Positions 23,016 through 33,862 of a stretch of 64,000 nt of DNA are shown here, one piece after another. The notes under the pieces were generated by a model. That model was not told the origin of the DNA. It searched no databases and was given only the letters and a program-made list of their open reading frames with translations. Positions within the stretch are counted from its first letter, which is position 1, and the number at the start of each line of letters is the position of its first letter. This DNA comes from Dendrophyllia cribrosa. Its lineage: Eukaryota > Cnidaria > Anthozoa > Scleractinia > Dendrophylliidae. The position numbers were made by a program, and so were the translations under genes. The stretch spans positions 8,977,328 to 9,041,327 of the forward strand of contig JAJLRJ010000007.1 of the NCBI GenBank assembly GCA_024195265.1, read 5' to 3'.

Positions 23016-23250
23016 TGTATATATATATGGACGGAAAGTTGTAACTCTAAGTTTCACGCACTAAGCGATCATCAGATCAGATCAGATCGTCTGATAATCG
23101 CTTAGTGCGTGAAACTTGACAACTTTCCGTCCTTATATTTGTATTTTGCTCTGCATATCTATGCATAGAGCACTCATAGAACAAGTAAAACAGTCTATAT
23201 ATTGTTTATTCATTTATATATATCGATATATATATATATATATATTTTTA
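22979..23250. repeat. TA microsatellites flanking a foldback
   Basis: TA runs occur at about 22980-23013 and 23217-23247. Between them, 23031-23130 is an inverted repeat (ACGGAAAGTTGTAACTC ... ACAACTTTCCGT) sharing GTTTCACGCACTAAGCGAT on both arms, with GATCA repeats in the loop. It is a typical small MITE in a TA-rich target. Confidence 0.75.
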
Positions 23251-23512
23251 ATTACCATATTTGCGCAGCTGGCTGACTTAAGAAAGGAGTCGCAAGAATA
23301 AACTGTGCTGGCTAACTTGAGCCGATCGAAAAGAGAATGGATCGAAGAAAACCGGAGAGGAGAGAGACTAGCAAAGAACTGCTTTCAACCAGTTTTACCG
23401 GTTTCGACGGGTTTCGGCGTGACCTCGAGGACATGCTTGTGTTCGTTTTTATGTGGTCATTGCCCGGGATTTAATGGAGCGTACTTACCACCGGAAGTAA
23501 AAAAAGCTTTAA

Positions 23513-24828
23513 GGACGTTCGCGCTAATTGTTTATGCGCATCCTTACTGCGCACGCAATTCATGTCGCAACGCCATGCTACGTCATGCACGAGCGCGCGC
23601 GCAAGAGAAGAAATCTAAGCACATAAAGGGCTGATAGCCGTTGCGTTAACTATGCTTAGATTTAACTCGCTTGGATGGTCGGTGACCCCCAATTTTTTTT
23701 TCATAGATAATTTTCTTTGCCAATTCTCGACAGATTGTGAAAAAATGAACAAAAAATCAATGTAGGAAGTTTAAATTTTTTCCATTTTTCTACCCGCGAG
23801 CCGTCGAATCCTGCCAACTTGCGGCTGTCAGAGTTTGCAAATGCTGCCGTTTAAAGATGAAATTTACTTCAAGGAACGTCACCAATTGAATGAATTTACT
23901 GAACAGACCTACTCGCATAAAATTTGGGAAAGAAAGTTGCATTTTAGAGATTCATTTGCAATATTTTTAGACTAACAGACATTGGGGTCAGATCCCGTAA
24001 GGAAGACCAATTTTTCAAAATTAGGGTCGCCTTTCAGATAGCTTATCTCAGAAACGAAGTCGGTGACCCCCTCATTTTTTTGCATTTCTGACACGAGTTA
24101 CTCATAACCTAGCTGTAGCAAAAGTTTTATAAAAAAATCAATGTTAGAAGATTTTCGCGCGAACGTCCTTAAGGACGTTCGCGCGAAAATCTTCTCACAT
24201 TGATTTTTTTATAAAACTTTTGCTGCGGTTAGGCAATGAGTTACTCATGTCAGAAATGCAAAAAAAATGGGGGGTCACCGACTTCGTTTCGGCAATAAGA
24301 CATCTGAAAGGTGACCCTAATTTCGAAAAATCGGCCTTCCCTACTCGATATGGCCCCAATGTCTGTTAGTCCAAAAATATTGTTAATGAATCTTTAAAAT
24401 GCAATTTTCTGTGCCAAATTTTGTATGAGTGGGTCTATTAAGCAAATTCATTCAACTGGTAACGTTCTTTAAAGGAAATCTAATCTGTAAACGACAGCAT
24501 TTGCAAACTCTGACAGCCGCAAGTTGCGAGGATTCGATGTCGCGCGGGTAGAAAAATGGAAAAAAAATAAACTTCCTACATTGATTTTTTGTTCATTTTT
24601 TTACAATCTGTAGAGAATTGGCAAAGAAAATTATCTATCAAAAAAAAATTGGGGGTCACCGACCATCCAAGCGAGTTAAATCTAAGCAAAGTGAACGAAA
24701 CGGCTACCAGCCCTTCATGTGCTTAGATTTCTTGTCTTGCGCGCGCGCTCGTGCATGACGTAGCATGGCGTTGCGACATGAATTGCGTGCGCAGTAAGGA
24801 TGCGCATAAACAATTAGCGCGAACGTCC
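23513..24828. mobile_element. 1.3-kb palindrome: two inverted TTAA elements (family c)
   Basis: Two copies of 656 bp each (23513-24168 and 24173-24828) lie in opposite orientation and share one central TTAA at 24169-24172; the outer borders are TTAA at 23509-23512 and 24829-24832. Each copy has TIRs GGACGTTCGCGC. The arms are nearly identical, with only scattered mismatches seen in the parts I compared. The open frame 23305-23634 runs into the left arm and is not counted as a gene. It lies in intron 1 of the CNBD gene, so its transcript would form a long hairpin. Confidence 0.85.
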
Positions 24829-25317
24829 TTAAATAGTTTTCTGTTAATGTTTTATTAGTTCCCAAGCTCCCTTTGGTGACTTATTATTATTTAGTGTTCT
24901 TTTATTTGTTCAATTTTTTTTAATTGCTGGCTGGGAAACAGACATTTTTTTATCCAGCTGGCTGGGAAATTCCCTATATGTTATGCTGGGAAAAAGGAAC
25001 AGATATGTTTTCCCCAGCAACGTAGAAGAACACCTTGAAATGCTTTTAAATCATTTATTTTAATTTATTTGAGTAAAATAATACATTTTACCAAAGATTG
25101 TTCATTGGGTTCCCCTCGTTCTCTACGAGGCTGCATTTGACACCTTTCGCTGCTTATAGAAGCAAAGTTTATAACTGAGAAAAGTGCAATAAAAGTTTCA
25201 TTTTGTAAAGAAAAGAAAGAAACAGCAGTACGGAACAGATCGAACACAGCCTGGATGGAAACAACGAGCCAAGCTGACCAAGGAATTTAGAAAGTCATTT
25301 TTGTGGTTACTAGGTTA

Positions 25318-25770
25318 CTAGTAACTTGTCGCCTGTGTAAGTTTAGTCCGACTTTCCGAAGGGCGAAGTTGTTCCGAGTTCACCCGATTGCTGTACGATG
25401 AGACAGTTCGGATAGCTTCGGATTGGACGACTCGATTGTCAAGGGGGTTCTGTTTGTACGTACGCGCAATTGGATCCGTGGGAAAAAGTAAACGAAGCTT
25501 TCTCGTTCTTTTTACTGCTTTACCAAGCACAGCTTTGTTCACCAAATGTGGCCAAGTGTTGTTTTCAAAGATTATTTTAGGTCTTTTCGTGGTTTGGAGA
25601 AAGGTTTTAGTGAAAAGACGAGCTGCTGTGAATCGAAGTGTTTGTTTGCAGAACTCATGATTCAAACGCCGCCACCATTTCACTGATTTCTGTACCTTTG
25701 ACCATTCAGAACTGCTTTTTTTGATTAGCGAAAGCATTATGCGAATCATTTTTCCGGATAAGAATGGCAT
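25318..25770 (-). CDS. 150-residue ORF of unknown nature
   Basis: An open frame of 150 codons on the minus strand, basic (many Lys/Arg) without a signal peptide, membrane segment or motif I recognise. The plus strand is also open across much of it (25388-25660). It sits inside an intron rich in repeats, so it may be an old transposon piece or a chance frame. Confidence 0.2.
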   Translation of the reverse strand: MPFLSGKMIRIMLSLIKKSSSEWSKVQKSVKWWRRLNHEFCKQTLRFTAARLFTKTFLQTTKRPKIIFENNTWPHLVNKAVLGKAVKRTRKLRLLFPTDPIARTYKQNPLDNRVVQSEAIRTVSSYSNRVNSEQLRPSESRTKLTQATSY

Positions 25771-25799
25771 TCTATTACACAGGAAAAGTCGGAAATTTT

Positions 25800-26650
25800 T
25801 GAAAACATAAAAAAAATTGGTTGCTGAATTGAATTATTTTGTGATGTTTATTATATTTTTGCAGACGCTAGCTAGGTTCCGCGCCGCAAGTGGGATAATT
25901 AAGTAATGCTCCACATAAGAACTATAGTAAACTTCATTGTTCTGCGGCATTGGCTCTTTCCAACATAGAATATGTATCTTTGGTTTCAAGAATAGAGGAA
26001 GAGCTGATGATTCTTAAATATGTTTCATTACAAAAATAAAGAAAATCCATTTCCGTCAAATAAATTTCAGGAAATGTTCGTGCTTAACCAATCATAATAG
26101 CAGAAGACAATAGCTAATAATTTTGCTTCTTTGATGAAGTTCCCCAAATACAATATATTTTAAAACTTGCACGTTGTGCGATTGGGTCTCAAATTACTTG
26201 AAACCTTAAAAAGAAATAGACAAAATGCACCTTGAACCCTGACATTTTAGCAGTTTTTGAGTCTAGGCCAATGAGATCACTAGTTGTAACAATGAAAAAG
26301 GTTGACATTCAATCGTGCATTGCCGTTCAACGCTATCCTTCTTATGCGGATCATTACTTAAATCGCCAAGACTTCCAGAAGCAGAAAATCACTGAATTCT
26401 GATACGAGTTTGACTCCTTTAATCAAAGGAAAGACATTTTCATTCAAGGAAGTACGAGTTTCATTCAAAAGTTTCGACCTTTTTATAGAAAATATACTTT
26501 GGATTCAGTGGTCATATAAAAACAGCTTATTTTTACAGGAGCTCGGATTCCTTTGTTCTTTTCGGGGGAAATATATTACATAACCCCCGAATCAACTGTC
26601 AGAAAAGCTGGGAGCGGCTTTGATTGTTTTAAGGGAAGAGCGGGGCCGGA
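25800..26650. other. Intron 1 of the CNBD gene, no recognised feature
   Basis: AT-rich sequence without repeats or open frames that I could assign. Confidence 0.4.
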
Positions 26651-26655
26651 ACAGC

Positions 26656-26753
26656 TAATTAAAATGTGAGGGGATTATGTATTAACATGCAGGGTGGATA
26701 AGTCACTTATTCCCTTGCATATTAATGCATAATCCCTTCGCATTTTAATTAGA
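26656..26753. repeat. 98-bp foldback
   Basis: CTAATTAAAATGTGAGGGG at the left is mirrored by CCCTTCGCATTTTAATTAG at the right; the inner arms also pair (GATTATGTATTAACATGCA). It is a minimal MITE. Confidence 0.65.
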
Positions 26754-27232
26754 TTTTCATGAAGAACAATTTTACAAATGTTTAGTTGGAAATATTAAAC
26801 ACGACGCTACAATTACTGAAATTAATCGTATCAATAACAAAATTCTCGATTGTGATTGGTCATCCACGCGCCTATTTCTTACGTAATTGGCGCGCGGTCA
26901 CGTGGGTGTCCAATTACTGCTGTCCAATTACAACTTTTTGTAATTGGATAGCTGTAATGGGACACCTACGTTGCGCGCGCGTCAATCAGGTGCACTTAAA
27001 TGGGTTCTTTTTTTCGCGGCTGTTTCCTTGACGTTTTGAGCACAAAAAACGCCACATACTGGATAGACTTTTTAATCTCGAATTTTGTTATTGATTCGAT
27101 TAATTAGTAATTGAACTTCATAACATAACAAGTAGCTTTATTTGCATGACTATAAATCCTTACAGTATTGCAAAGCATTACAACATAACAAAATGGAATT
27201 ACAATAATATAATAAAGAAAGGGAAAGTACAA

Positions 27233-28027
27233 TCAGTCTGATTTGATAATTTGATTATTGCGGAGATCTAAGCATGAAATAATGAATTTCGCCAAATGAA
27301 TATTTACAAAATAATTACGAGAGTTCATTAATTCATTGGCAACTTCTGAAGGAGATAACTGTTTTATATTTGGTAGGTGATACCCTATTTTCCTGTAAAA
27401 TCCGTCCCTAATAATTGAGTATTTAGGACAGTGGAAAAGGAAGTGAATTTCATCTCTCGTGATCTGTTCATATCTACCAATTTCAATCATTAATTTATGA
27501 TTACTTATACGAAATTTTACTAATTGTTTTCTGTCATTTGATTTCCTTGTAAGGTCTAAGTAATGAGAAGGCGTATATTCTTTCTTAAAGATATTATAAA
27601 ATTCGAGTTTCTTAGAGTGTTGAATGATATGTCGCCAATATAGGATATATTTTTGTTGCATTAAGTTTACATAATGTTCGATTTTAGTTTCAGTTAAGAA
27701 AATAGGGTCAAAATCAGGCAAATTATAGAATTCGGATATCCTTATAAGATTAGAGTAGAAGCTATTTTTACCAGAAGAGTGAAGATCTGCGGACATTAAA
27801 AAGATCTGTTTAACAATAGAGTTATTGTCCTTACTTTGAAGATATAAGGTATAATTAATTATTTTCTGATTAATAGCTATAATAAGAGGAAACCTTCCTA
27901 GTTCAGCTCTACATGCCACATTTGATGCTTTATTGCTTACTTCTAGATAACGTTTGCAGAATTGTAAATGGATTTTTTTCAATCTGCGAGCTGTCCCAAG
28001 ACCTAAAATCCGGTTTTGTGTACACAC
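27233..28027 (-). pseudogene. LINE ORF2 C-terminal region with Cys/His motif
   Basis: It continues the RT after a one-base slip in an A7 run near 27972-27980. It contains IHLQFCKRYLEVSNKASN, then FRISNHKLMIEIGRYEQ and DEIHFLFHCPKY, a Cys-His pattern common at the C terminus of LINE ORF2 proteins. It ends at a stop at 27233. Confidence 0.75.
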
Positions 28028-29491
28028 CCCAGACTTCGCTATTATATGTTAAAATTGGGGAGATCATCGTGTCAAAGATTTTACTTGCCAGGGATGGGGA
28101 CAATTTACTGAAATTTGTATGTTTTCTTAGACTGAAAAGAGCGTGAAGGGCCTTCTCTTTTAGCTGGTCAAGTGCCATTGAAAAGTTACCCGTTGAAGAG
28201 ATTACAGATCCTAGATAAGTGTAGTTTTGGACGATTTCAATCATTTTATTGCCTATGTGAAAACTAGACTCAGTACATTTCTTAGCACGTTTCTGAAAGA
28301 TCATAACTTTGGTTTTTTTTGGATTGATACTTAACATCCACGAGTTGCAATAGGAACATAACTTATCAAGACAAGTTTGCAGTCCTGTTTTGGATCTTGA
28401 AAGTATGACTAAATCATCCGCATATAAAAGTGAGTTTAATTTTGTGCCATTCGGTAGAACAAAAGGATCCGATAAAATATTTTCGAACGAATGTGGTATG
28501 TTGTTAACATAGAGGTTAAATAGCAATGGGCTTAAAATACAACCTTGGCGTACACCTCTTGCGTATTGAAAGGGTTGTGTTTGGCTTTTTCCAATTTTTA
28601 CGGAACATTTAGAGTTTGAGTACAAATTATTTATTAAATTGTAAAAGCGACCTCCCACATTAATTTGCAATAGCTTGTACAAGAGTCCGTCATGCCAGAC
28701 TGAGTCAAAAGCTTTCCTGAAATCTACAAAACAAGCGTATATTTTTTCATTGTGTTGATGCACATATTTATCTACTAAAGTTCTTAGAGTGAGGACATGG
28801 TCTGCTGTACGATTTTTGGGCAAGAATCCAATCTGAGAATTGTGGAGTATGTTATGAGAGTAAACATGCTCAAGGAGTCTTTGATTAAGGATAGAACAGA
28901 ACAATTTTCCCAAACAGCTTGAAACACAAATTCCTCGATAATTTGATGGATCACTTTTTCCTCCTGATTTATATATTGGTGTAATAAGGCCGCTACACCA
29001 AGTTTGAGGCATTGTTCCTAGATTGAGAATTGTATTAAAAAGTTTTTGATATATCGGCATTGTGTCGTGAAGGCTAGCTTTAATCATTCATTTTTTATTT
29101 TGTCTGAAAAAGACGATTTATTATTTTTTATTTTTTTCGCAGCTATAAGTATTTCATTTTCGGTGATTAAGTAATCCAAAGAGCATAACTGATTTTTCCG
29201 ACTCTCAAGTTGTTGTAGTTCATTGATTATTGTCTGTTGTGCAGAATTTAAAGGTTCATTTGAATGAAGTGAGTGGAAATGTTGAAGCCAGTTTTCCTCT
29301 GAGATCAATGGAAGATCATCTTTGTCTTTTCGAGTGTAATCCATTGATTTTAAACACTGCCAAAAACTTTTCTTATCCGGGTTTTTAGTGGTTTCCTCTA
29401 GTTCGGTAATCTTTGAATTGTAGTATTCAGTTCTTTTTTTACATAATAATTTTTTGTATTCCGTTAAAACAATATGATACTTCTCTCGCAA
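27930..29491 (-). pseudogene. LINE ORF2 reverse transcriptase
   Basis: There are two frames, 29491-29084 and 29087-27930, overlapping by 4 bp; a one-base loss splits a single protein (the text DKIKNE runs into MIKASL). RT motifs are intact: FVDFRKAFDSVWH (motif A), GVRQGCILSPLLFNLYVN (motif B) and YADDLVILS (catalytic YADD), followed by INPKKTKVM and a YLGSVIS thumb motif. It acts in target-primed reverse transcription. Confidence 0.88.
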
Positions 29492-29537
29492 ATCAATATT
29501 TAAGCGGGATCTCTGTGTTTTTGGTTTGAGAGCTTTC

Positions 29538-30689
29538 TCAACTCGTGTTTTTTAAAGCGACATTCCTTATCAAACCATTTTTTGTTTGATGATCGGCTTG
29601 AGTGTCTACGTTTTTTCCTAATCTAATCTTTAAACTTATAATTCGTTTCGCTGCTGTGATTAGTATGTTTTCTACTTTTTCAAGTGCTGTATTAACATCT
29701 TGCATCGGAGTTTCGTCACCTATGTATTCTTGTATGAGCATTTGAAAATCTGTTGAGCGTAAGCTATCTTTGAATTTTTGAGCGGAATCCTTTTCCCACA
29801 GAAATTGCCTCGGTAGAGGATTACTTTCACACGGGGATTCAAGCTGAGAAATGTTAGTGTTAATATTTATCCAAGTGATTATTGAACTGTGATCCGATAA
29901 AGAGGATGGTTGCTTTACTACAAAATTTGCAACGTTTAAAAGGGTATCTTGGTCACATATTGCATAATCGATGACACTAATTCCATTTCTTCCGTGAAAG
30001 GTGACTATACCTAAAGTATCACCGCTAACTCTTCCGTTTAAAATTTTGAGGTCAGCGCTTTTGCAAATATCAAGAAGTCTTTTACCGTGATTATTTAGTT
30101 CATTATCATAACTATTCCGACGAGTAGGATAATACGAAGATTCAGATTGATCATTTGCTATGATGTTGTTCCCATCATGACAAACACTATCTGAATATTT
30201 ACCTGTTCTCGAGTTAAAGTCACCCATGAGAAAGATTGATCCTTGGGTGCCGAAATTTATAAAGATATCATTTTCAAGTTCTTCAAATAGTTCAGGATTG
30301 AAATATTTTGAATTATACGGTGGAATATAAAGTCCACATGTGTACGGATCTTTCGCTGTTTTGGCATAATATTTGTCGATTTTGAACCAGAGGAAATTTG
30401 AAGATGTTTTGACAATTGAAATCCAATCATGAAATACATTTTTATATAGCAAAATGATTCCTCCAGAGTTTCGACCACCGGTTTTCGATATAGAAGCGTC
30501 ATGAATTATAGACCTATACCCTGCTACCTTAACATCCGTGCATTTCCAAGTCTCAGTAAGAACTATAAAATCAAAACCATTAATCGCGCTTAAAAAATCG
30601 GAATTTTGCAATTTGTTCCCTAAAGATTTAGAAAATAAACTATTAATATTCCATGCAAAAAAAGACAATTTACCTAAATTAGTCAACAA
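29538..30689 (-). pseudogene. LINE ORF2 apurinic-like endonuclease
   Basis: 383 codons begin MLTNLGKLSFFAWNINSLF. Endonuclease/exonuclease/phosphatase motifs are present: WNINSL, LTETW, LYIPPYN, MGDFNSRTG and SDHSSI. These include the catalytic Glu, Asp/Asn and Asp-His residues. The frame is lost near 29538 before the RT. This domain nicks target DNA. Confidence 0.88.
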
Positions 30690-30750
30690 CCTGTCAATCC
30701 CATAGTGGCATCATTAGCTTTTCAATCGTATCCTGGTATAAAATTTAAAA

Positions 30751-31190
30751 CTAAATAAATGACTTAACAAATCTCAAAAAGGATATCAGTTCTTTGGGGA
30801 TTTCTACCCCCGTGTCTTTACAAGTGTCAGATTTGTTGAGTGTTTGATCATTTTCTCGGGATATGTGTGACTGATCTGCCCTCATTGGTGTTGGCATTTG
30901 CTGCTGTTGGTACGCTACAAATGGTGGTGTTTGGTGAAATTGTTGTCGTGGCTGATCTGCTCTTCTCAATGGCGGATGTGTCTGATGATATTGTCGAACC
31001 AAAGATGAGGTTGGTTGTTGAAATTGTTGGTGGCCTCCAGCTGGTGTATTTTGCAGTGCATTACTATAGCTTGTGTATCTTTCCATTGGAGCTGATCGTT
31101 GCCGACGCGGGTGACGCAGTGACCTGGTGAGCTGGTTGGGAGATTTGGAAGTGTATCGTGTCTGTCTTGCTGTACCACGAATCGCATACG
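30751..31190 (-). pseudogene. Partial LINE ORF1 (Gln/Pro-rich)
   Basis: A frame at 31086-30751 encodes a Gln/Pro/His-rich low-complexity protein (QQFQQPTSSLVRQYHQTHPP and similar). No zinc knuckle or RRM is visible. The 5' end is probably missing. Overlapping frames that start at 31241 begin in the MITE and are not genuine. Confidence 0.45.
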
Positions 31191-31202
31191 CGCGGCCGAT
31201 TT

Positions 31203-31243
<41 letters not shown>

Positions 31244-31262
31244 AGTCCAATTACTATTACTA

Positions 31263-31480
31263 AACTGAGCAATTTAAAAACTGGACTCTCAAAAATCTTA
31301 AACTCTGGAGCACCTGTTTCTCTCATATAACGCTGCAAACCTGTACACAGTAAATACAGTGAATTTGGAGGATATTCACTCTTATCCTTCTTCCTTATTT
31401 CGTATACGAACTTGCTCAGCCAGAACGACAGTTCGAAATTGCATAGCGTCTTTAAAATTCCACTGTTTGGAGCTACCACG
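31263..31480 (-). pseudogene. Crypton-like / DUF3504 recombinase fragment
   Basis: The minus frame reads CNFELSFWLSKFVYEIRKKD and then SEYPPNSLYLLCTGLQRYMR, the conserved segment of Crypton-derived tyrosine recombinases (also present in QRICH1/ZMYM-type proteins). It stops after PVFKLL where MITE copy A begins, so the MITE landed in it. No continuation was found left of the MITE. A domesticated-gene exon is less likely because no splice sites are seen. Confidence 0.6.
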
Positions 31481-31499
31481 ACTGATTGTCGCTGTCATT

Positions 31500-32700
31500 T
31501 ATAGTGGTAACTAAGAGACCGTTCATTATTTATGGGAGGGGGGGATGGGTGAGAAAATGGGGGGACCTGAAATTTTAGCCACTGCAAAAGGGGGGGTCTT
31601 GGGGAAATGTTTTTGTTATGGAGGGGGGTCTTGAAATTTTAAACAGACGATGTCTTAAATAAAAAAGCAAAAACATAACTACAGTGTACCAATAAGAGCG
31701 GGGCACCCCAGATTTCATGGCTGGGAGCCTTTGGGCTCTCTATGATTCTTCTAAGAGCACAGCCTTGCACAGTATTTTGGTGCAGTCAAGGAGCATGATT
31801 TATAATTTTAATTTCTTTATTTGGTACTTCCATAATTGTACACGACAACTTAAAGTTTTAACCCACCATTAAACATACAGTATTACTGGATTGTAACAGT
31901 ATTAAACTGAGGGTTTTAGTGATTGACGTTAAAAGTATTAATTAGTATTTGTAACCCTAGCCAAAGGAATTTTCCTTATCTGCTACGTGGACATTAATTA
32001 AGTTGAAGAACTGTTAGTAGTATCTTGTAGTTATCAGTTCGTCCCTTGTCATCCTTGTAAGTGAGTCAACCCACCCACGTGCACCACTCCCGGTTTCTGG
32101 GTTGCTCAGTTGCTCAGTAGCAGTGGTTTTGTATATTACAATAAATCTTTTTTCTGTAATAACCCATTTTACACAGGTTGCATGTGATTTAGTAAAACAG
32201 GAATACTAATTCTTTATATTGATTATCAATTTTATTTTTACAGCAGTAACCACATGCAGTCCTTGACTGTCTATTTTTATGTTTCTTTTGATAATTTAAT
32301 TACGTTTAAAGTGATACTTGTATATATGAGCTACCGATTTTCGAGCTGTTCGGATGATTAAGCTGAAAATTAAACAGAAGGAAATATTAGTTGCACTCAT
32401 GATCCTTTTCTCCGAAAAAATTAGCTCAAACATGTCTCGAAATTTTTAGCTTGACTTTCTGAGAACCAAAATCAGCTCTTTTCATCTCCTCGAAAACGTC
32501 AGTAGTTTTTATCAGATCCGAAAACATCAGTTTACATTTCCGTTTTGAGAACCTTCGTTCTCAAAATTCGTTGGATACTAAAAGACTACTGCTTGAGGAT
32601 TGACACTATTTCCTATTGCCATTGGAATTCTGAGACAATATAGTTTAGTTTCTGCGCTCTGCTCGCTCATTTTTTCCTTTTAGCTGTGTCGCTGCATGAA
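31500..32700. other. Intronic sequence, small repeat at the left
   Basis: About 31511-31640 (CCGTTCATTATTTATGGGAG followed by G-runs) looks like the end of a dispersed repeat. The rest shows nothing I can assign. Confidence 0.35.
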
Positions 32701-32721
32701 ATTGTTGTTGTTGTTTTTTTT

Positions 32722-33026
32722 AAATGAACGACTTTAAGTGCAAGTAAAGGTTCATTAAAGAAAACTTAAAGAACAATTTCGACTATCTTTAAGTGCACCG
32801 TAAATTACTTAAATAAGCCTTTACTTGACAACACTTAAAGCTAGTAATGAACAATTTAAGTTGCCTTTAAGGGTCTTTAAGTTGTTGAAAAGTTGAATTA
32901 AAGATAACGTAAAGGTTCTTAAACACATATTAAAGATACTTACTTTAATACATTTAAGAGTATTTACGTCTCAACTTAAAGATTTTCGGTACCTTTAAGT
33001 AAAATTTAATTTTCTCTTAAAGATTA
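32722..33026. repeat. CTTTAAG/CTTAAAG-rich cluster
   Basis: The words CTTTAAG, CTTAAAG and TTAAAG recur on both strands many times within 300 bp, mixed with GTAAAGG. The motif is nearly self-complementary. It ends about 160 bp before CNBD exon 2. The origin is unknown. Confidence 0.5.
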
Positions 33027-33189
33027 GTAGATTCATTATTTCGTCCTGTGAAAGCTCGAGAAGGGATTTCGCAGTTGCAGCATATACTTTTTTCCAAGAG
33101 ATGTCGTTTGCAGAATTGTTTTCTTTTTTCAGAATAACCCAGTCAACTCCTAAGGTACCTTTAATGGGCATTTTTTTCTTTCATAACAG

Positions 33190-33277
33190 ACGTTTTGGTT
33201 TACGTCATTAAACATGTGGAGTTTATCAAAATCAAGAAGGATCATGTGATCGTACGACAAGGAGACATAGGAAACTG
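33190..33277 (+). CDS. Cyclic-nucleotide-binding protein, exon 2
   Basis: An 88-bp exon between TTTCATAACAG and GTAAAG. It completes Asp44 and encodes VLVYVIKHVEFIKIKKDHVI then VRQGDIGN and the first two bases of Cys73. This is the start of a cyclic-nucleotide-binding beta-barrel (the V-I-V-R-Q-G-D-x-G turn before the FYVILKG strand). Phases match both neighbours exactly. The minus-strand open frame here is a shadow. Confidence 0.88.
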
Positions 33278-33862
33278 GTAAAGTACATCTTCTCAGCTCC
33301 GATTTACTCACTGAAACTAAGAGAAAATATTCTAAGAGGACAGATCTACCATACATGTACCTCTTCCAATGAAAATTATTTTTAAACTTTTATTAAGTTC
33401 GGTGTCATACTGCGTGTGATGGAGTGGTTAACACAGCCTCTCACATAACACGCGAATCCCCTTCCCTCTACAAGCAAAATACCTTAAGCAATGATGAGAG
33501 CATATATCATATATCATAAAGCGACAGTGTCCGTTTATGCAGTAGATGTGTTTCTCCCGGGGGAAGGGGCCTCAGGTATATCAGTCACGGTGCCGCGAGG
33601 TGCCAATAACACCAAATTGTGAGACCCAAAAAAAGACTCATTAGGCTAAAACTAGACTAGGAGAAGGAACCTGCGGTTATTTTACTTTACACAGAAAATG
33701 AGACACGTCCTTCTAAAACTCCAGCGCTCACTTTTCACTCCACCCCCAACCCCACCCCCTTATGAGCAAATCAGGACCCTTTACTAATGTCCGCAAAAGG
33801 CAAGTGTCCTGGTTCAACCAATCGCAGACCTCTTACGTGTGTCACATTTTGTTCCTTTGCAG

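Larger units (their letters stand above)
27120..31190 (-). mobile_element. Near-complete APE-type LINE (non-LTR retrotransposon)
   Basis: On the minus strand the order is a Gln/Pro-rich ORF1 end (about 31086-30751), endonuclease (30689-29538), reverse transcriptase (29491-27930) and a C-terminal Cys/His region (28027-27233). The 3' end has GTTATGTTATG-like repeats at 27120-27135. The 5' end is probably truncated at the MITE junction. Only a few frameshifts separate the frames, so the copy is fairly young. I do not assign a clade; the endonuclease and the RT text point to a CR1/L2/RTE-type lineage. Confidence 0.85.
26820..31262. mobile_element. MITE copy A, split by a LINE
   Basis: The left part (26820-27119) and right part (about 31191-31262) match the continuous MITE at 36690-37134: CGTATCAATAACAAAATT at the start, AATTTTGTTATTGAT near the middle, and GAATTGTACTCCACTCAG then CAATTACTATTAC at the end. 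The LINE at 27120-31190 sits between them and replaces the first arm of the second hairpin. TAA borders both ends. The MITE itself interrupts a Crypton-like fragment. Confidence 0.75.

Noticed and set aside
23305..23634. 109-codon open frame
   Set aside because: It crosses the left border of the TTAA palindrome and shows no domain.
33762..33862. ATG-initiated start of the long CNBD open frame at 33762
   Set aside because: A good acceptor ends at 33862, the residues before it do not fit a CNBD, and exon 2 at 33190-33277 joins in the correct phase.
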